DNA from: Limnoperna fortunei
Lineage: Eukaryota > Mollusca > Bivalvia > Mytilida > Modiolidae
Reading direction: 5' to 3'
Assembly: GCA_944474755.1 (NCBI GenBank)
Contig: OX104113.1
Location: 62,268,074-62,332,073 of the forward strand
Length of the DNA: 64,000 nucleotides
Both the position numbers and the translations under genes were made by a program. Below the pieces are notes generated by a model that made no database searches, was not told the DNA's origin, and saw only the letters and a list, made by a program, of their open reading frames with translations. Shown here in pieces: positions 63,401-63,435 of the stretch. Within the stretch, counting starts at the first letter, position 1, and each line of letters opens with the position of its first letter.

Positions 63401-63435
63401 TTGATCTGGTCAAAAATACAGTCGATGCTCATCAG
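188..63435 (+). CDS. DNAH14: Axonemal dynein heavy chain, DNAH14-like (partial gene, motor and stalk)
   Basis: This is the span of one multi-exon gene whose two ends lie outside the window. Twenty-eight exons join without any phase conflict into 1879 codons (residue 1 is Gln at 189). The product is the ATP-driven motor of an axonemal inner-arm-type dynein acting on outer-doublet microtubules. Walker A motifs are GPAGTGKT (AAA1, residues 62-69), GPTGGGKT (AAA2, 353-360), GDSGVGKS (AAA3, 866-873) and GLDGTGKS (AAA4, 1274-1281). The antiparallel stalk with its microtubule-binding domain covers about residues 1520-1810, and AAA5 begins after it. The DNAH14 assignment is from remembered similarity across AAA4, the stalk and the MTBD (for example [37 protein letters not shown]); DNAH6 is the main alternative. 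Extra segments occur within AAA2, between AAA2 and AAA3, and within AAA3. Nothing suggests a pseudogene: no stops, and every splice site is GT-AG. Confidence -1.
840..1108 (+). CDS. DNAH14: DNAH14-like exon: AAA1 Walker B
   Basis: The acceptor is TTTACAG|GCC and the donor AC|GTAAGT (phase 2). It encodes [16 protein letters not shown], the Walker B region CCFDEFNRI with catalytic-type Asp-Glu, and ITMNPT. This is among the most conserved stretches of any dynein heavy chain, so the exon call is very safe. Confidence -1.
1196..1460 (-). repeat. tRNA-derived SINE, antisense copy
   Basis: Read on the minus strand it has a tRNA-like head (GGCCATAGTGGCAGAGTGG), a degenerate B-box region, the conserved middle (ATTGACAAGGATTG), and a tail ending TTAAACACCATTC. 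It is one of only two antisense copies among thirteen, and is moderately diverged from the best copies near 48.1 and 49.0 kb. Confidence -1.
1602..2960 (-). mobile_element. Tc1/mariner transposon, apparently intact
   Basis: The 1359-bp element has terminal inverted repeats starting CAGTGATGTGCCATAAATGA, matching on both sides for about 29 bp, and is bounded by TA dinucleotides (1600-1601 and 2961-2962), the TA target duplication of this superfamily. It carries one uninterrupted transposase gene on the minus strand. It sits in the AAA1 intron 1109-3458, antisense to the dynein gene. Confidence -1.
1711..2760 (-). CDS. Tc1-type DD34E transposase
   Basis: The 349-residue open frame is full length for the family. 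The N-terminal third has two helix-turn-helix units (about residues 10-55, with [19 protein letters not shown], and 65-125), as in the paired-like DNA-binding domain. The catalytic triad is visible: Asp in IFSDECKI, Asp in YQDDNAPVH, and Glu in [11 protein letters not shown]. There are 34 residues between the second Asp and the Glu, hence DD34E of the Tc1 group. It catalyses cut-and-paste transposition into TA sites. The second Met (2746-2748, MAKVRKELS) may be the true start, since the first four residues are encoded by an A-rich run. The frame has no stop or frameshift, suggesting a recent insertion. Host expression is unknown. Confidence -1.
   Translation of the reverse strand: MRKKMAKVRKELSSDTKEAIVSLHKSGLKHAEISRRLNIPRTTVSCVISRYRERGNVENIRRTGAQAKLKARDTRGLLRIVKENRKRVLSDVTALFNERRNVGETVSKRTIQRTLYKQGYFRRVVRKRIRIREANRKARIAWCRGNRYKTINAYWNRVIFSDECKIDIGTDNRVFIWRRVREEWMPCCLSQPPTPKFSLMVWGCITFNGVGTVTVIDGIVNAQRYIDILEAHLWPVVVRHFPEDNYIYQDDNAPVHRARIVQDYKRENNIHSMVWPAQSPDLNIIENMWLRLKRELRNGDRIYTTKLEVEAAVRRIWENTPVDYVQCLYRSIPRRILKVLRSKGYITKY
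2963..3458. other. Intron sequence, nothing recognised
   Basis: AT-rich intron remainder between the Tc1 element and the next exon. Short open frames here lack any coding signature. Confidence -1.
3459..3725 (+). CDS. DNAH14: DNAH14-like exon: AAA1 C-terminal part
   Basis: The acceptor is TTCACAG|A and the donor CTCAA|GTTAGT (phase 2). It encodes [35 protein letters not shown] and [15 protein letters not shown], the sensor-2 side of AAA1 shared by all dynein heavy chains. It ends [10 protein letters not shown], where family members vary. Confidence -1.
4150..5455. repeat. 1.3-kb imperfect inverted repeat (fold-back element)
   Basis: Bases 4150-4572 match the reverse complement of about 5024-5455. 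Shared blocks include AAACTGCTTACC, GAAATCCTTCG, CAGACGA and CCCTTTAGAAAC. The spacer is about 450 bp. The arms are clearly related but diverged, as in an old fold-back or MITE-like insertion. No open frame is evident. Confidence -1.
5633..5807 (+). CDS. DNAH14: DNAH14-like exon: AAA1-AAA2 junction
   Basis: The acceptor is TTTATTTAG|A and the donor GAG|GTAAAG (phase 0). It encodes [17 protein letters not shown], then [19 protein letters not shown] and [15 protein letters not shown], the standard bridge from AAA1 to AAA2. Its last 23 bases and the donor GT are duplicated directly downstream (see 5785-5834). Confidence -1.
5785..5834 (+). repeat. Perfect 25-bp tandem duplication across a splice donor
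   Basis: Copies at 5785-5809 and 5810-5834 are identical. Each ends with a candidate donor (GAG|GTAAAG, then GAG|GTATAG). The first keeps the dynein frame; the second would add 25 nt and shift it. Confidence -1.
5835..6720. other. Intron, nothing recognised
   Basis: AT-rich intron with a short ATCA run near 6522-6540. No repeat family or gene was recognised. Confidence -1.
6721..6951 (+). CDS. DNAH14: DNAH14-like exon: AAA2 Walker A
   Basis: The acceptor is CTTTCAG|A and the donor GTG|GTTAGT, phase 0 at both ends. It encodes [22 protein letters not shown] and the AAA2 P-loop GPTGGGKTT, followed by a Ser/Lys/Gln-rich loop (DQDSSKKQG). In dyneins AAA2 binds ATP without significant hydrolysis. 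Confidence -1.
7267..7479 (+). CDS. DNAH14: DNAH14-like exon: AAA2 middle with polar insert
   Basis: The acceptor is TTTATAG|CAT and the donor GCT|GTAAGT, phase 0 at both ends. It encodes [21 protein letters not shown], the canonical dynein AAA2 motif, then [19 protein letters not shown] and a Ser/Thr/Pro-rich stretch. The polar tail has no counterpart in most paralogues and continues into the next exon. Confidence -1.
7820..8086 (+). CDS. DNAH14: DNAH14-like exon: AAA2 Walker B
   Basis: The acceptor is GTAACAG|ACA and the donor ATG|GTATGT, phase 0 at both ends. It begins with an acidic run ([13 protein letters not shown]) completing the AAA2 insert, then [20 protein letters not shown] and [20 protein letters not shown], the universal AAA2 Walker B and sensor 1 region. 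Confidence -1.
8382..8768. repeat. 387-bp palindromic fold-back element
   Basis: The termini are inverted (GTCAAAATAC... and ...GTATTTTGAC region) and the arms pair over most of the length, for example TGCAGCTACTCATGCATGA near 8521 against its complement near 8627. Two shorter relatives lie at 11029-11314 and 12573-12858. Confidence -1.
9099..9354 (+). CDS. DNAH14: DNAH14-like exon: AAA2 end
   Basis: The acceptor is CCTTCAG|GAT and the donor CCAG|GTATTG (phase 1). It encodes [19 protein letters not shown] and [15 protein letters not shown]. The phase-1 donor fits both the microexons at 11639-16584 and the exon at 20133. Confidence -1.
9393..9668 (+). mobile_element. TTAA-bounded MITE, copy 1
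   Basis: The 276-bp element has inverted termini (TTAAGGTATCCGGACCATAA against TTATGGGTCGGATACCTTAA) and TTAA at each edge, like piggyBac-type target sites. It encodes nothing. A reverse-orientation copy is at 29756-30028. Confidence -1.
10028..10275 (+). repeat. Unclassified interspersed repeat, copy 1
   Basis: Shares ordered blocks with 21537-21810 in the same orientation: TTTGTCCATCC, TCAGTTTTAC, TCATGAAA, CAACATAATGAGATC-like and GGGACATCTGT. Family not recognised. Confidence -1.
11029..11314. repeat. Fold-back element relative in block 1
   Basis: Related to the 8382-8768 element: GTAATAGCTTGAACATTTAA, TGCAGCTACTCATGCATGAC, and the right terminus AATACCTGACAGGTCA ending at TTTTGAC. The outer left arm is missing. 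Confidence -1.
11639..11656 (+). CDS. DNAH14: 18-nt microexon, copy 1 (DPKRVK)
   Basis: ATCCTAAGCGTGTCAAAG lies between TTTTTTGTCAG and GTAAATAG. With the G left over from exon 9099-9354 it reads Asp-Pro-Lys-Arg-Val-Lys and leaves one G, so it is phase 1-1. Including or skipping it preserves the frame. Its use in mRNA is inferred from splice sites and repetition. Confidence -1.
12573..12858. repeat. Fold-back element relative in block 2
   Basis: Same layout as 11029-11314 (GTAATAGCTTGAGCATTTAA near 12573 to ATTTTGAC at 12858). Its shared position in blocks 1 and 2 implies insertion before those blocks were duplicated. Confidence -1.
13119..13527 (+). mobile_element. 409-bp insertion with 12-bp target duplication
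   Basis: The insertion is flanked by TATTTAATTAGA at 13107-13118 and 13528-13539. Block 1 has this site once and uninterrupted (near 11590), giving a paralogous empty site. The element starts GATCGATTGGATGCCTGC and ends near CCTCCCGGTATGGTCC. Relatives are at 25203-25262, 43228-44050 and 44066-44235. The class is unknown; the 12-bp duplication suits a retroposon. Confidence -1.
13576..13593 (+). CDS. DNAH14: 18-nt microexon, copy 2 (DPKRLK)
   Basis: ATCCTAAACGTCTCAAAG follows ATTTGTCAG and precedes GTAAATAG. Phase 1-1. It differs from copy 1 at two bases and changes Val to Leu. Confidence -1.
14145..14350 (+). repeat. Interspersed repeat (CAAGATAG family), copy 1
   Basis: Contains TTTTTCAAGATAG, GGTATCACATGATTTATTTA, GGGCACTTTTCTCAACAC and ACGAAATCACGGGATCAGCA. 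Longer copies with the same order are at 17383-17675 and 44928-45240. Confidence -1.
14525..14542 (+). CDS. DNAH14: 18-nt microexon, copy 3 (DPKRVK)
   Basis: Identical in all 18 bases to copy 1, between TGTTTTGTCAG and GTAAAAGT. Phase 1-1. The surrounding block is more diverged than the exon. Confidence -1.
15253..15356 (-). repeat. SINE fragment, antisense, tail half
   Basis: Minus-strand SINE 3' half only: AATGGTGTTTAATGCCACTT, then CAGCAATTTTTCAGCTAT, then a degraded AATAAAAAT region. The tRNA head is missing. Confidence -1.
15523..15540 (+). CDS. DNAH14: 18-nt microexon, copy 4 (DTKHVK)
   Basis: ATACTAAGCATGTCAAAG between ATATTTTGTCAG and GTAAATAG. Phase 1-1. Two differences from copy 1 give Pro to Thr and Arg to His. 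Confidence -1.
16567..16584 (+). CDS. DNAH14: 18-nt microexon, copy 5 (DSKLIK)
   Basis: ATTCTAAGCTTATCAAAG between TGTTTTGTCAG and GTAAATAG. Phase 1-1. The most diverged copy (three bases), still open and with both splice sites. Confidence -1.
17383..17675 (+). repeat. Interspersed repeat (CAAGATAG family), copy 2
   Basis: Has CATTTTCAAGATTGGTAG, CACATGATTTTATTTAGGGC, CATAAATTTATGTTAAGTGT, TTTTGCACCGTCTTTCTTAA and ATCATGTGATCAGCATTACA, in the same order as 44928-45240. Confidence -1.
17676..20132. other. Intron remainder; one possible 12-nt microexon
   Basis: Mostly AT-rich unique-looking sequence. At 18733-18744, CGGCTTTAAATG lies between CCACAG and a consensus donor GTAAGT and would be phase 1-1 (adding AALN). 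It occurs once, so support is weak. Confidence -1.
20133..20301 (+). CDS. DNAH14: DNAH14-like exon: Ser/Arg-rich insert before AAA3
   Basis: The acceptor is TTGTTCAG|AC and the donor CAAG|GTAAAC (phase 1 in, phase 2 out). It encodes about 56 low-complexity residues: acidic [15 protein letters not shown], then [20 protein letters not shown] and [19 protein letters not shown]. Probably disordered and a plausible phosphorylation target. It is retained in frame between conserved exons, so it is real coding sequence, but the function of the insert is unknown. Confidence -1.
20302..21536. other. Intron, nothing recognised
   Basis: AT-rich sequence with T-runs. No gene or named repeat family was recognised. 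Confidence -1.
21537..21810 (+). repeat. Unclassified interspersed repeat, copy 2
   Basis: Collinear with 10028-10275 (TTTGTCCATCCAACCTCAGT, CATCTTCATGAAAC, AACATGATGAGATC, GGGACATCTGTGCCTC). Confidence -1.
21978..22225 (+). CDS. DNAH14: DNAH14-like exon: between AAA2 and AAA3
   Basis: The acceptor is TTTGCAG|T and the donor CTGG|GTAATT (phase 2 in, phase 1 out). It encodes [40 protein letters not shown] and FEVEPPLG, the segment that precedes AAA3 in dynein motors. Confidence -1.
22337..23650. repeat. 76-bp minisatellite, about 17 copies
   Basis: Period measured from CTCTCAGATGG at 22401, 22477 and 22553. Two monomer types differ in the A/C-rich part (AACAACAACAAAACCCC and AACACAACAACAAAAACTCC). 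Each also carries AATAACCTGAAACCAATAAA and AGTG(A/G)GTGCTCTCAGATGG. The array lies 110 bp after an exon. Open frames within it are repeat artefacts. Confidence -1.
24011..24240 (+). repeat. Degraded SINE, sense
   Basis: Recognisable blocks are GGGCCTCTATGGCTAAAT, CATCTACTATTATGCTCTGT, CAACACTGA, ATTGACAAAAATTG and GCTGAAAGTATCATTTACTC. Strongly diverged, and it abuts the acceptor side of the next exon. Confidence -1.
24264..24533 (+). CDS. DNAH14: DNAH14-like exon: entry into AAA3
   Basis: The acceptor is TTTGTAG|GT and the donor ACAG|GTAATA, phase 1 at both ends. It encodes [37 protein letters not shown] and NRRAVLLTG, the standard lead into the AAA3 P-loop. HKKKREEQE forms a charged loop. 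Confidence -1.
25203..25262 (+). repeat. Fragment of the 409-bp repeat family
   Basis: TTGATTGATTGCTTTTTTAT, GTCCAGCAAGCATGATGTCA and GTTATATTGAGGATG match the first 60-70 bases of the insertion at 13119. Confidence -1.
25449..25930 (+). CDS. DNAH14: DNAH14-like exon: AAA3 Walker A and B
   Basis: The acceptor is TATTTAG|GT and the donor AAG|GTACAT (phase 1 in, 0 out). At 482 nt this is the largest exon. It holds Walker [13 protein letters not shown] and Walker [21 protein letters not shown]. The roughly 110 residues between them exceed the usual dynein spacing by about 50. The extra part (about residues 888-941) is Ser/Thr- and Asp/Glu-rich. AAA3 is a regulatory ATPase site in dyneins. Confidence -1.
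26143..26747. repeat. Possible fold-back element with inverted ends
   Basis: GAATTCAGTCCTATTGCTCA followed by TAATGTAGCA (from 26146) is matched by the reverse complement near 26711-26745 (CTGCTACATTATGAGTAATG then GGACTAAATTCG). The ends pair well; the interior was not resolved. Confidence -1.
27325..27413 (+). CDS. DNAH14: DNAH14-like exon: AAA3, GPPGGGRN motif
   Basis: The acceptor is TTCCAG|ACT and the donor CTG|GTAATG (phase 0 in, 2 out). It encodes [20 protein letters not shown] and ISPRLLKNF, a dynein AAA3 signature ([11 protein letters not shown]). Only 89 nt, but the motif is decisive. Confidence -1.
27588..27760 (+). repeat. SINE, sense, 3' truncated
   Basis: GGCTGAGTGGGTAAGGTAGT, CTGTCAACACTGAGATTG, ACTCCAATCTTAACTGACAT and CTCTGGGTACTCTGGCTTCC are present; the tail is lost. 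Confidence -1.
27906..28125 (+). CDS. DNAH14: DNAH14-like exon: AAA3 C-terminal part
   Basis: The acceptor is ATTGTAG|T and the donor AAAG|GTCTGT (phase 2 in, 0 out). It encodes [20 protein letters not shown] and the hallmark [17 protein letters not shown] found in dynein AAA3. Confidence -1.
28626..28796 (+). CDS. DNAH14: DNAH14-like exon: AAA3 end
   Basis: The acceptor is CTTTCAG|ATT and the donor AAG|GTAACA, phase 0 at both ends. It encodes [15 protein letters not shown] and [19 protein letters not shown], the conserved LW-HE-RVF-DRL type region. Confidence -1.
28832..29073 (+). repeat. SINE, sense, nearly full length
   Basis: Head GGGCTTCGGTGGCTGAGTAG, middle AATTGACAAGGATTGCCAG, and a tail with CTGAAAATGGTATTAAAC. 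It starts 36 bp after the donor of the exon ending at 28796. Confidence -1.
29130..29450 (+). repeat. Probable interspersed repeat, related to the 22.3-kb array monomer
   Basis: CAATAAACAGACAGCAAGTA, AGCCAATAAAAACCATGAGT and GTACTCAGGTGCTCCG resemble the 76-bp monomer at 22337-23650. It suggests the array arose from part of such an element. Family name not recalled. Confidence -1.
29756..30028 (-). mobile_element. TTAA-bounded MITE, copy 2
   Basis: The reverse complement of 9393-9668 over essentially its whole length, bounded by TTAA at 29756 and 30025. Its left terminus is more diverged. Confidence -1.
30175..30342 (+). CDS. DNAH14: DNAH14-like exon: AAA3-AAA4 linker
   Basis: The acceptor is TTTAAAG|GTG and the donor AAG|GTATTT, phase 0 at both ends. 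It encodes [31 protein letters not shown] and [10 protein letters not shown] 9.8-kb intron with the 62-bp array follows. Confidence -1.
31082..31318 (+). repeat. SINE, sense
   Basis: CAGGCCTCTGTGGTTAAGTC, CATCTACTATTGATCACATG, TCTTAATTGACAAGCATTGC and CTGAAAGTGGCATTAAACAC. The head is slightly shortened. Confidence -1.
31319..33301. other. Intron, nothing recognised
   Basis: Very AT-rich sequence with no coding signature or recognised repeat. Confidence -1.
33302..33475 (+). repeat. Degraded SINE, sense
   Basis: GTTAACACTGGTGTTGCAAG, AATGACAAGGATTGGAAG and TTTTCCTGCCGAAGGTTA remain; the tail is degraded. Confidence -1.
33730..33832 (+). repeat. SINE fragment, sense
   Basis: GATTGTCAGTTTTCCTGCTG and CCCCCAATAAAAACCAGATG, the middle-to-tail part only. 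Confidence -1.
33833..35052. other. Intron, nothing recognised
   Basis: AT-rich, with a G-run near 34530. No gene or repeat family was recognised. Confidence -1.
35053..35188. repeat. 136-bp imperfect hairpin
   Basis: TACAGAAGCAGTTGCAGACA TAATGC from 35053 pairs with TGTCAGCAACTGCCTCTGTA ending at 35188. The match continues inward through TAGTAAATTTT to a short loop near 35115. Confidence -1.
35990..39720. repeat. Diverged repeats surrounding the 62-bp array
   Basis: Outside the uniform core are ragged, longer-period relatives (GACCAGTAATTAAGTGGAAT near 36008; GCCAGTAGCCTGGTGGAATT near 39280; TCAGTAGCCAGGTGGAAC near 39677). This fits an old tandem region whose centre was later homogenised. 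Confidence -1.
36137..39240. repeat. 62-bp satellite array, about 50 copies, with 7-mer higher-order repeat
   Basis: The monomer contains ACCAGTAGCTTGGTGTATTT, GGTAATGTAGTTGGTCTCC and TCTAAAGAGATGTGCTGTGA. Diagnostic variants recur 434 bp (7 x 62) apart: GAGAAGTGC at 36757 and 37191, and GCTTGATG at 36841 and 37275. A 9-bp slip (CTTGGTGTA) occurs near 37467. It lies in intron 30343-40188. Confidence -1.
40189..40278 (+). CDS. DNAH14: DNAH14-like exon: entry into AAA4
   Basis: The acceptor is ATTTTAG|GCA and the donor TTG|GTAAGT, phase 0 at both ends. It encodes [20 protein letters not shown] and RQPGGHMIL, the standard lead into the AAA4 P-loop. Only 90 nt, between introns of 9.8 and 1.7 kb. 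Confidence -1.
41091..41318 (+). repeat. SINE, sense, internally deleted at the B-box
   Basis: The head GGCCTCGGTGGCCCAGTGG and tail are well kept. About 38 bp between GTCACGTG and CAGGCAGGG, including the GGTTCGATTCTC B-box region, are absent relative to the 49.0-kb copy. Confidence -1.
41319..42010. other. Intron, nothing recognised
   Basis: AT-rich; no gene or repeat family was recognised. Confidence -1.
42011..42208 (+). CDS. DNAH14: DNAH14-like exon: AAA4 Walker A
   Basis: The acceptor is TTCTAAG|GTT and the donor AAA|GTAAGT, phase 0 at both ends. It encodes [18 protein letters not shown] and [15 protein letters not shown]. Asp replaces the small or Gly residue usual at the third P-loop position of AAA4 in most axonemal dyneins; this resembles DNAH14 as remembered. 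Confidence -1.
42280..42545 (+). repeat. Possible interspersed repeat remnant
   Basis: An A/C-rich stretch (ACATAGAACCACACACAC, AACTCATGTGCTCCAGTA) reminiscent of 29130-29450. The match is partial and by eye. Confidence -1.
42838..43203 (+). CDS. DNAH14: DNAH14-like exon: AAA4 core
   Basis: The acceptor is TATTAG|GAG and the donor GAG|GTAATT, phase 0 at both ends; 122 codons. It encodes [40 protein letters not shown] and [20 protein letters not shown], all classic AAA4 motifs. This exon gives some of the strongest evidence for DNAH14 over its paralogues. Confidence -1.
43228..44050 (+). repeat. 409-bp-family element carrying an internal minisatellite
   Basis: The start (AATGTTCAGCAAGCA) and the part after 43776 (GCCTTTTGTAGCAGCTACAA, AACCTGACAACACC, GGGAACCCTCCCAG) match the insertion at 13119. 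The part between is replaced by the 36-bp array. Confidence -1.
43291..43758. repeat. 36-bp minisatellite, 13 copies
   Basis: Exactly 468 bp: AATAAACCAAAGGGGAAAAG followed by GGACTGAACAATGGGA, with G/T variation at one site. Because 36 is divisible by three, it gives a long minus-strand open frame of a 12-residue repeat, an artefact. Confidence -1.
44066..44235 (+). repeat. Second, partial 409-bp-family copy
   Basis: GAGTGCTTGTATGTTTGC, GTGAGCAGTATTTCAGTTAT and CCACCGGAAAAGTATTG parallel the first 170 bp of the 13119 element. It ends where the TIR element at 44258 begins. Confidence -1.
44258..45406. mobile_element. Non-autonomous TIR element, 1.15 kb
   Basis: Inverted ends of about 60 bp: ACTGTGGTTTCATTTTTATT, then GGTATCAATTTTCG on the left; CGAAAATTGATACCAACGAA then AATGAAACCACAGT on the right. 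No open frame. It contains the 44928-45240 repeat, so that family is probably an internal segment of this element type. Confidence -1.
44928..45240 (+). repeat. Interspersed repeat (CAAGATAG family), copy 3
   Basis: CGTTTTCAAGATAGCCAG, CATAAATTTATGTTTAGTGT, TTTTGCATCGTCTTTCTTAA and AAATCCCGTGATCAGCATTA, as in 14145 and 17383. Confidence -1.
45748..46010 (+). repeat. SINE, sense, full length
   Basis: Head GGCCTCGGTGGCCAAGTGG, B-box-like GGGTTCGAGTCTCA, middle ATTGACAAGAATTGCCAG, and tail CTGAAAGTGGCGGTAAACAC. ACTAAAG(A/C)ACAT on both sides may be the target duplication. Confidence -1.
46011..46534. other. Intron, nothing recognised
   Basis: AT-rich with no recognised repeat. Confidence -1.
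46535..46716 (+). CDS. DNAH14: DNAH14-like exon: AAA4 end to stalk
   Basis: The acceptor is TAAACAG|GTA and the donor CAA|GTATGT (phase 0 in, 2 out). It encodes [20 protein letters not shown] and [19 protein letters not shown], the conserved TP-SY-EF motif where AAA4 passes into coiled coil 1. Confidence -1.
46717..47622. other. Intron, nothing recognised
   Basis: AT-rich with no recognised repeat. Confidence -1.
47623..47731 (+). CDS. DNAH14: DNAH14-like exon: stalk coiled coil 1, first part
   Basis: The acceptor is TATTTTAG|A and the donor AGA|GTATGA (phase 2 in, 0 out). It encodes [18 protein letters not shown] and [13 protein letters not shown], a heptad-rich stretch. The pogo-like element starts only 24 bp beyond the donor. 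Confidence -1.
48135..48397 (+). repeat. SINE inside the pearl-like element, first
   Basis: Full-length sense copy with head GGCCTCGGTGACCGAGTGG and B-box GGGTTCGATTCTC. Flanking CATTAGAATCGG (48103) and CATTAAAATCGG (48398) look like a 12-bp target duplication with one change. A G-run of about 20 lies just upstream. Confidence -1.
48991..49254 (+). repeat. SINE inside the pearl-like element, second
   Basis: The best-preserved copy: head GGCCTCGGTGGCCGAGTGG, B-box GGGTTCGATTCTC, tail ending CATTCAAACAAACAAAACC. It has a perfect 12-bp target duplication, AAAATCAATAGG, at 48979-48990 and 49255-49266. Confidence -1.
50170..50833 (-). mobile_element. Pearl-like element, reverse orientation, decayed
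   Basis: Repeats containing CTCCTACACCACTGAATGG, TAGTGCCATTGTGCAGGAGA and CATAGAAAAACATGGAC. It ends GAAGCGGGGGGTGTCAATGG and TACTCTAGTTTATT at the 5' end (right side). Closely related to 61108-62031. Confidence -1.
50920..51026. repeat. 107-bp imperfect hairpin
   Basis: ATTAGAAGATGGTCAGATCT (from about 50922), then TATATTTGT, pairs with ACAAATATATAGTCTGACCA then TGTTCTAAT. Confidence -1.
51363..51503. repeat. Long hairpin with near-perfect core
   Basis: Core 51385-51478: TGGATTATCGGATTTCTCCA to TTAAATTATGGAA, then the complement. Only one or two mismatches and a loop of a few bases. Weaker pairing extends outwards to 51363 and 51503. Confidence -1.
52037..52162 (+). CDS. DNAH14: DNAH14-like exon: stalk coiled coil 1, second part
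   Basis: The acceptor is TTAATAG|GAC and the donor GAA|GTAAGT, phase 0 at both ends. It encodes [20 protein letters not shown] and [17 protein letters not shown], a Glu/Gln-rich coiled coil. Array-bearing intron 52163-57295 follows. Confidence -1.
52339..57110. repeat. Element bounded by TGTCTCCC palindromes enclosing the 76-bp array
   Basis: The left edge is a palindrome (ATGTCTCCCCTTCATGGAAG then GGAGACAT). On the right, near 57084, is ATGGAAGGGGAGACAT. The array may have expanded inside one such element. Confidence -1.
52421..57048. repeat. 76-bp satellite array, about 61 copies, with 7-mer higher-order repeat
   Basis: Each monomer has TATTGTTCAGCTCCAATG, TTTGCTCCCATGTAGAAAG and CTAGTACTTATAGTTGTCAT. 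A variant with TTTTAATAAGC recurs at about 54567, 54871, 54947, 55175, 55479, 55707, 56011 and 56239. From 54947 the spacing alternates 228 and 304 bp, a 532-bp (7 x 76) unit. It starts about 260 bp after one exon and ends about 250 bp before the next. Confidence -1.
57296..57390 (+). CDS. DNAH14: DNAH14-like exon: end of coiled coil 1
   Basis: The acceptor is TCTTTAG|GAT and the donor GTAAG|GTAATA (phase 0 in, 2 out). It encodes [20 protein letters not shown] and KALDKSDV, the dynein LP-L--A--AL-L-K-D motif leading into the microtubule-binding domain. Confidence -1.
57391..57907. other. Intron, nothing recognised
   Basis: A near repeat (TTCTTTTACATATTATTTTC and TTCTTTCACATGTCATTTTG) with AAAAATAGTAAACATT is the only pattern seen. 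Confidence -1.
57908..58067 (+). CDS. DNAH14: DNAH14-like exon: microtubule-binding domain, first part
   Basis: The acceptor is TTTCCAG|A and the donor AAA|GTATGA (phase 2 in, 0 out). It encodes [20 protein letters not shown], then [20 protein letters not shown] and DKDQLPGK. The NPP-LV--V--AV--L pattern marks the globular microtubule-binding tip. Confidence -1.
58068..58368. other. Intron, nothing recognised
   Basis: Short AT-rich intron. Confidence -1.
58369..58500 (+). CDS. DNAH14: DNAH14-like exon: microtubule-binding domain, second part
   Basis: The acceptor is ATTTAAG|GTG and the donor AAG|GTAAAA, phase 0 at both ends. It encodes [20 protein letters not shown] and [19 protein letters not shown], the conserved W--A---Y--V end of the domain. 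Confidence -1.
58501..60847. other. 2.3-kb intron: hairpin, otherwise unassigned
   Basis: Besides the hairpin at 59087-59248, a decayed TIR-like element may span about 59430-60350 (AGGGTTTTAGCTAGGA on the left, CGAGCGCTAGCTAAATCA on the right), but the pairing is weak. Confidence -1.
59087..59248. repeat. 162-bp hairpin with near-perfect arms
   Basis: AGAAATAATTCACGGAGGCT on the left pairs with AGCCTCCATGAATTATTTCT on the right. The arms of about 70 bp also share TCATTGTTTTACCACA, GACCATTTATGTCGT and ATTTTATC. The loop is about 15-20 bases. Confidence -1.
60848..60943 (+). CDS. DNAH14: DNAH14-like exon: stalk coiled coil 2, start
   Basis: The acceptor is TTGCTAG|ATG and the donor AAA|GTAAGT, phase 0 at both ends. 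It encodes [20 protein letters not shown] and [12 protein letters not shown]. The V-PK---- start and Ala/Leu heptads identify the returning helix. The ATG is internal, not a start. Confidence -1.
61108..62031 (-). mobile_element. Pearl-like element, reverse orientation, with 172-bp core repeats
   Basis: On the plus strand it begins with a perfect hairpin (TACCCCCCGCTTGAAAAGCG then GGGGGTA), followed by a (CCGT)-like tract (GTCCGTCTGTCCGTTAC). Four repeats at 172-bp spacing follow (GCAACTCCTCC at 61187, 61359, 61531 and 61703). It ends with the GGTGAGCATTGCTCAC hairpin and ACTCTAGTTTA. This is the mirror order of 47950-49436. Confidence -1.
62082..62222 (+). CDS. DNAH14: DNAH14-like exon: stalk coiled coil 2, end
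   Basis: The acceptor is TGTTACAG|ATT and the donor AAG|GTAAAA, phase 0 at both ends. It encodes [20 protein letters not shown] and [16 protein letters not shown], with the conserved RL-RA--LI-AL--E motif before AAA5. Confidence -1.
62403..62637 (+). repeat. SINE, sense
   Basis: Head GAGGCCTCAGTGGCCGAGTG, B-box-like GCAGGTTTGAGTCTCACTG, middle CTTGACAAGGATGGC, tail GTGTTTAACACCATGCAAAC. Slightly shortened between head and B-box. Confidence -1.
62638..63219. other. Intron, nothing recognised
   Basis: AT-rich; no gene or repeat family was recognised. Confidence -1.
63220..63435 (+). CDS. DNAH14: DNAH14-like exon: AAA5 start
   Basis: The acceptor is CTTTTAG|GTA and the donor CAG|GTATGA, phase 0 at both ends. 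It encodes VRWAESV, then [20 protein letters not shown] and [14 protein letters not shown], the universal E--RW and GD-L--A---Y-G-F motif at the beginning of AAA5. It is the last recognisable exon in the window. Confidence -1.
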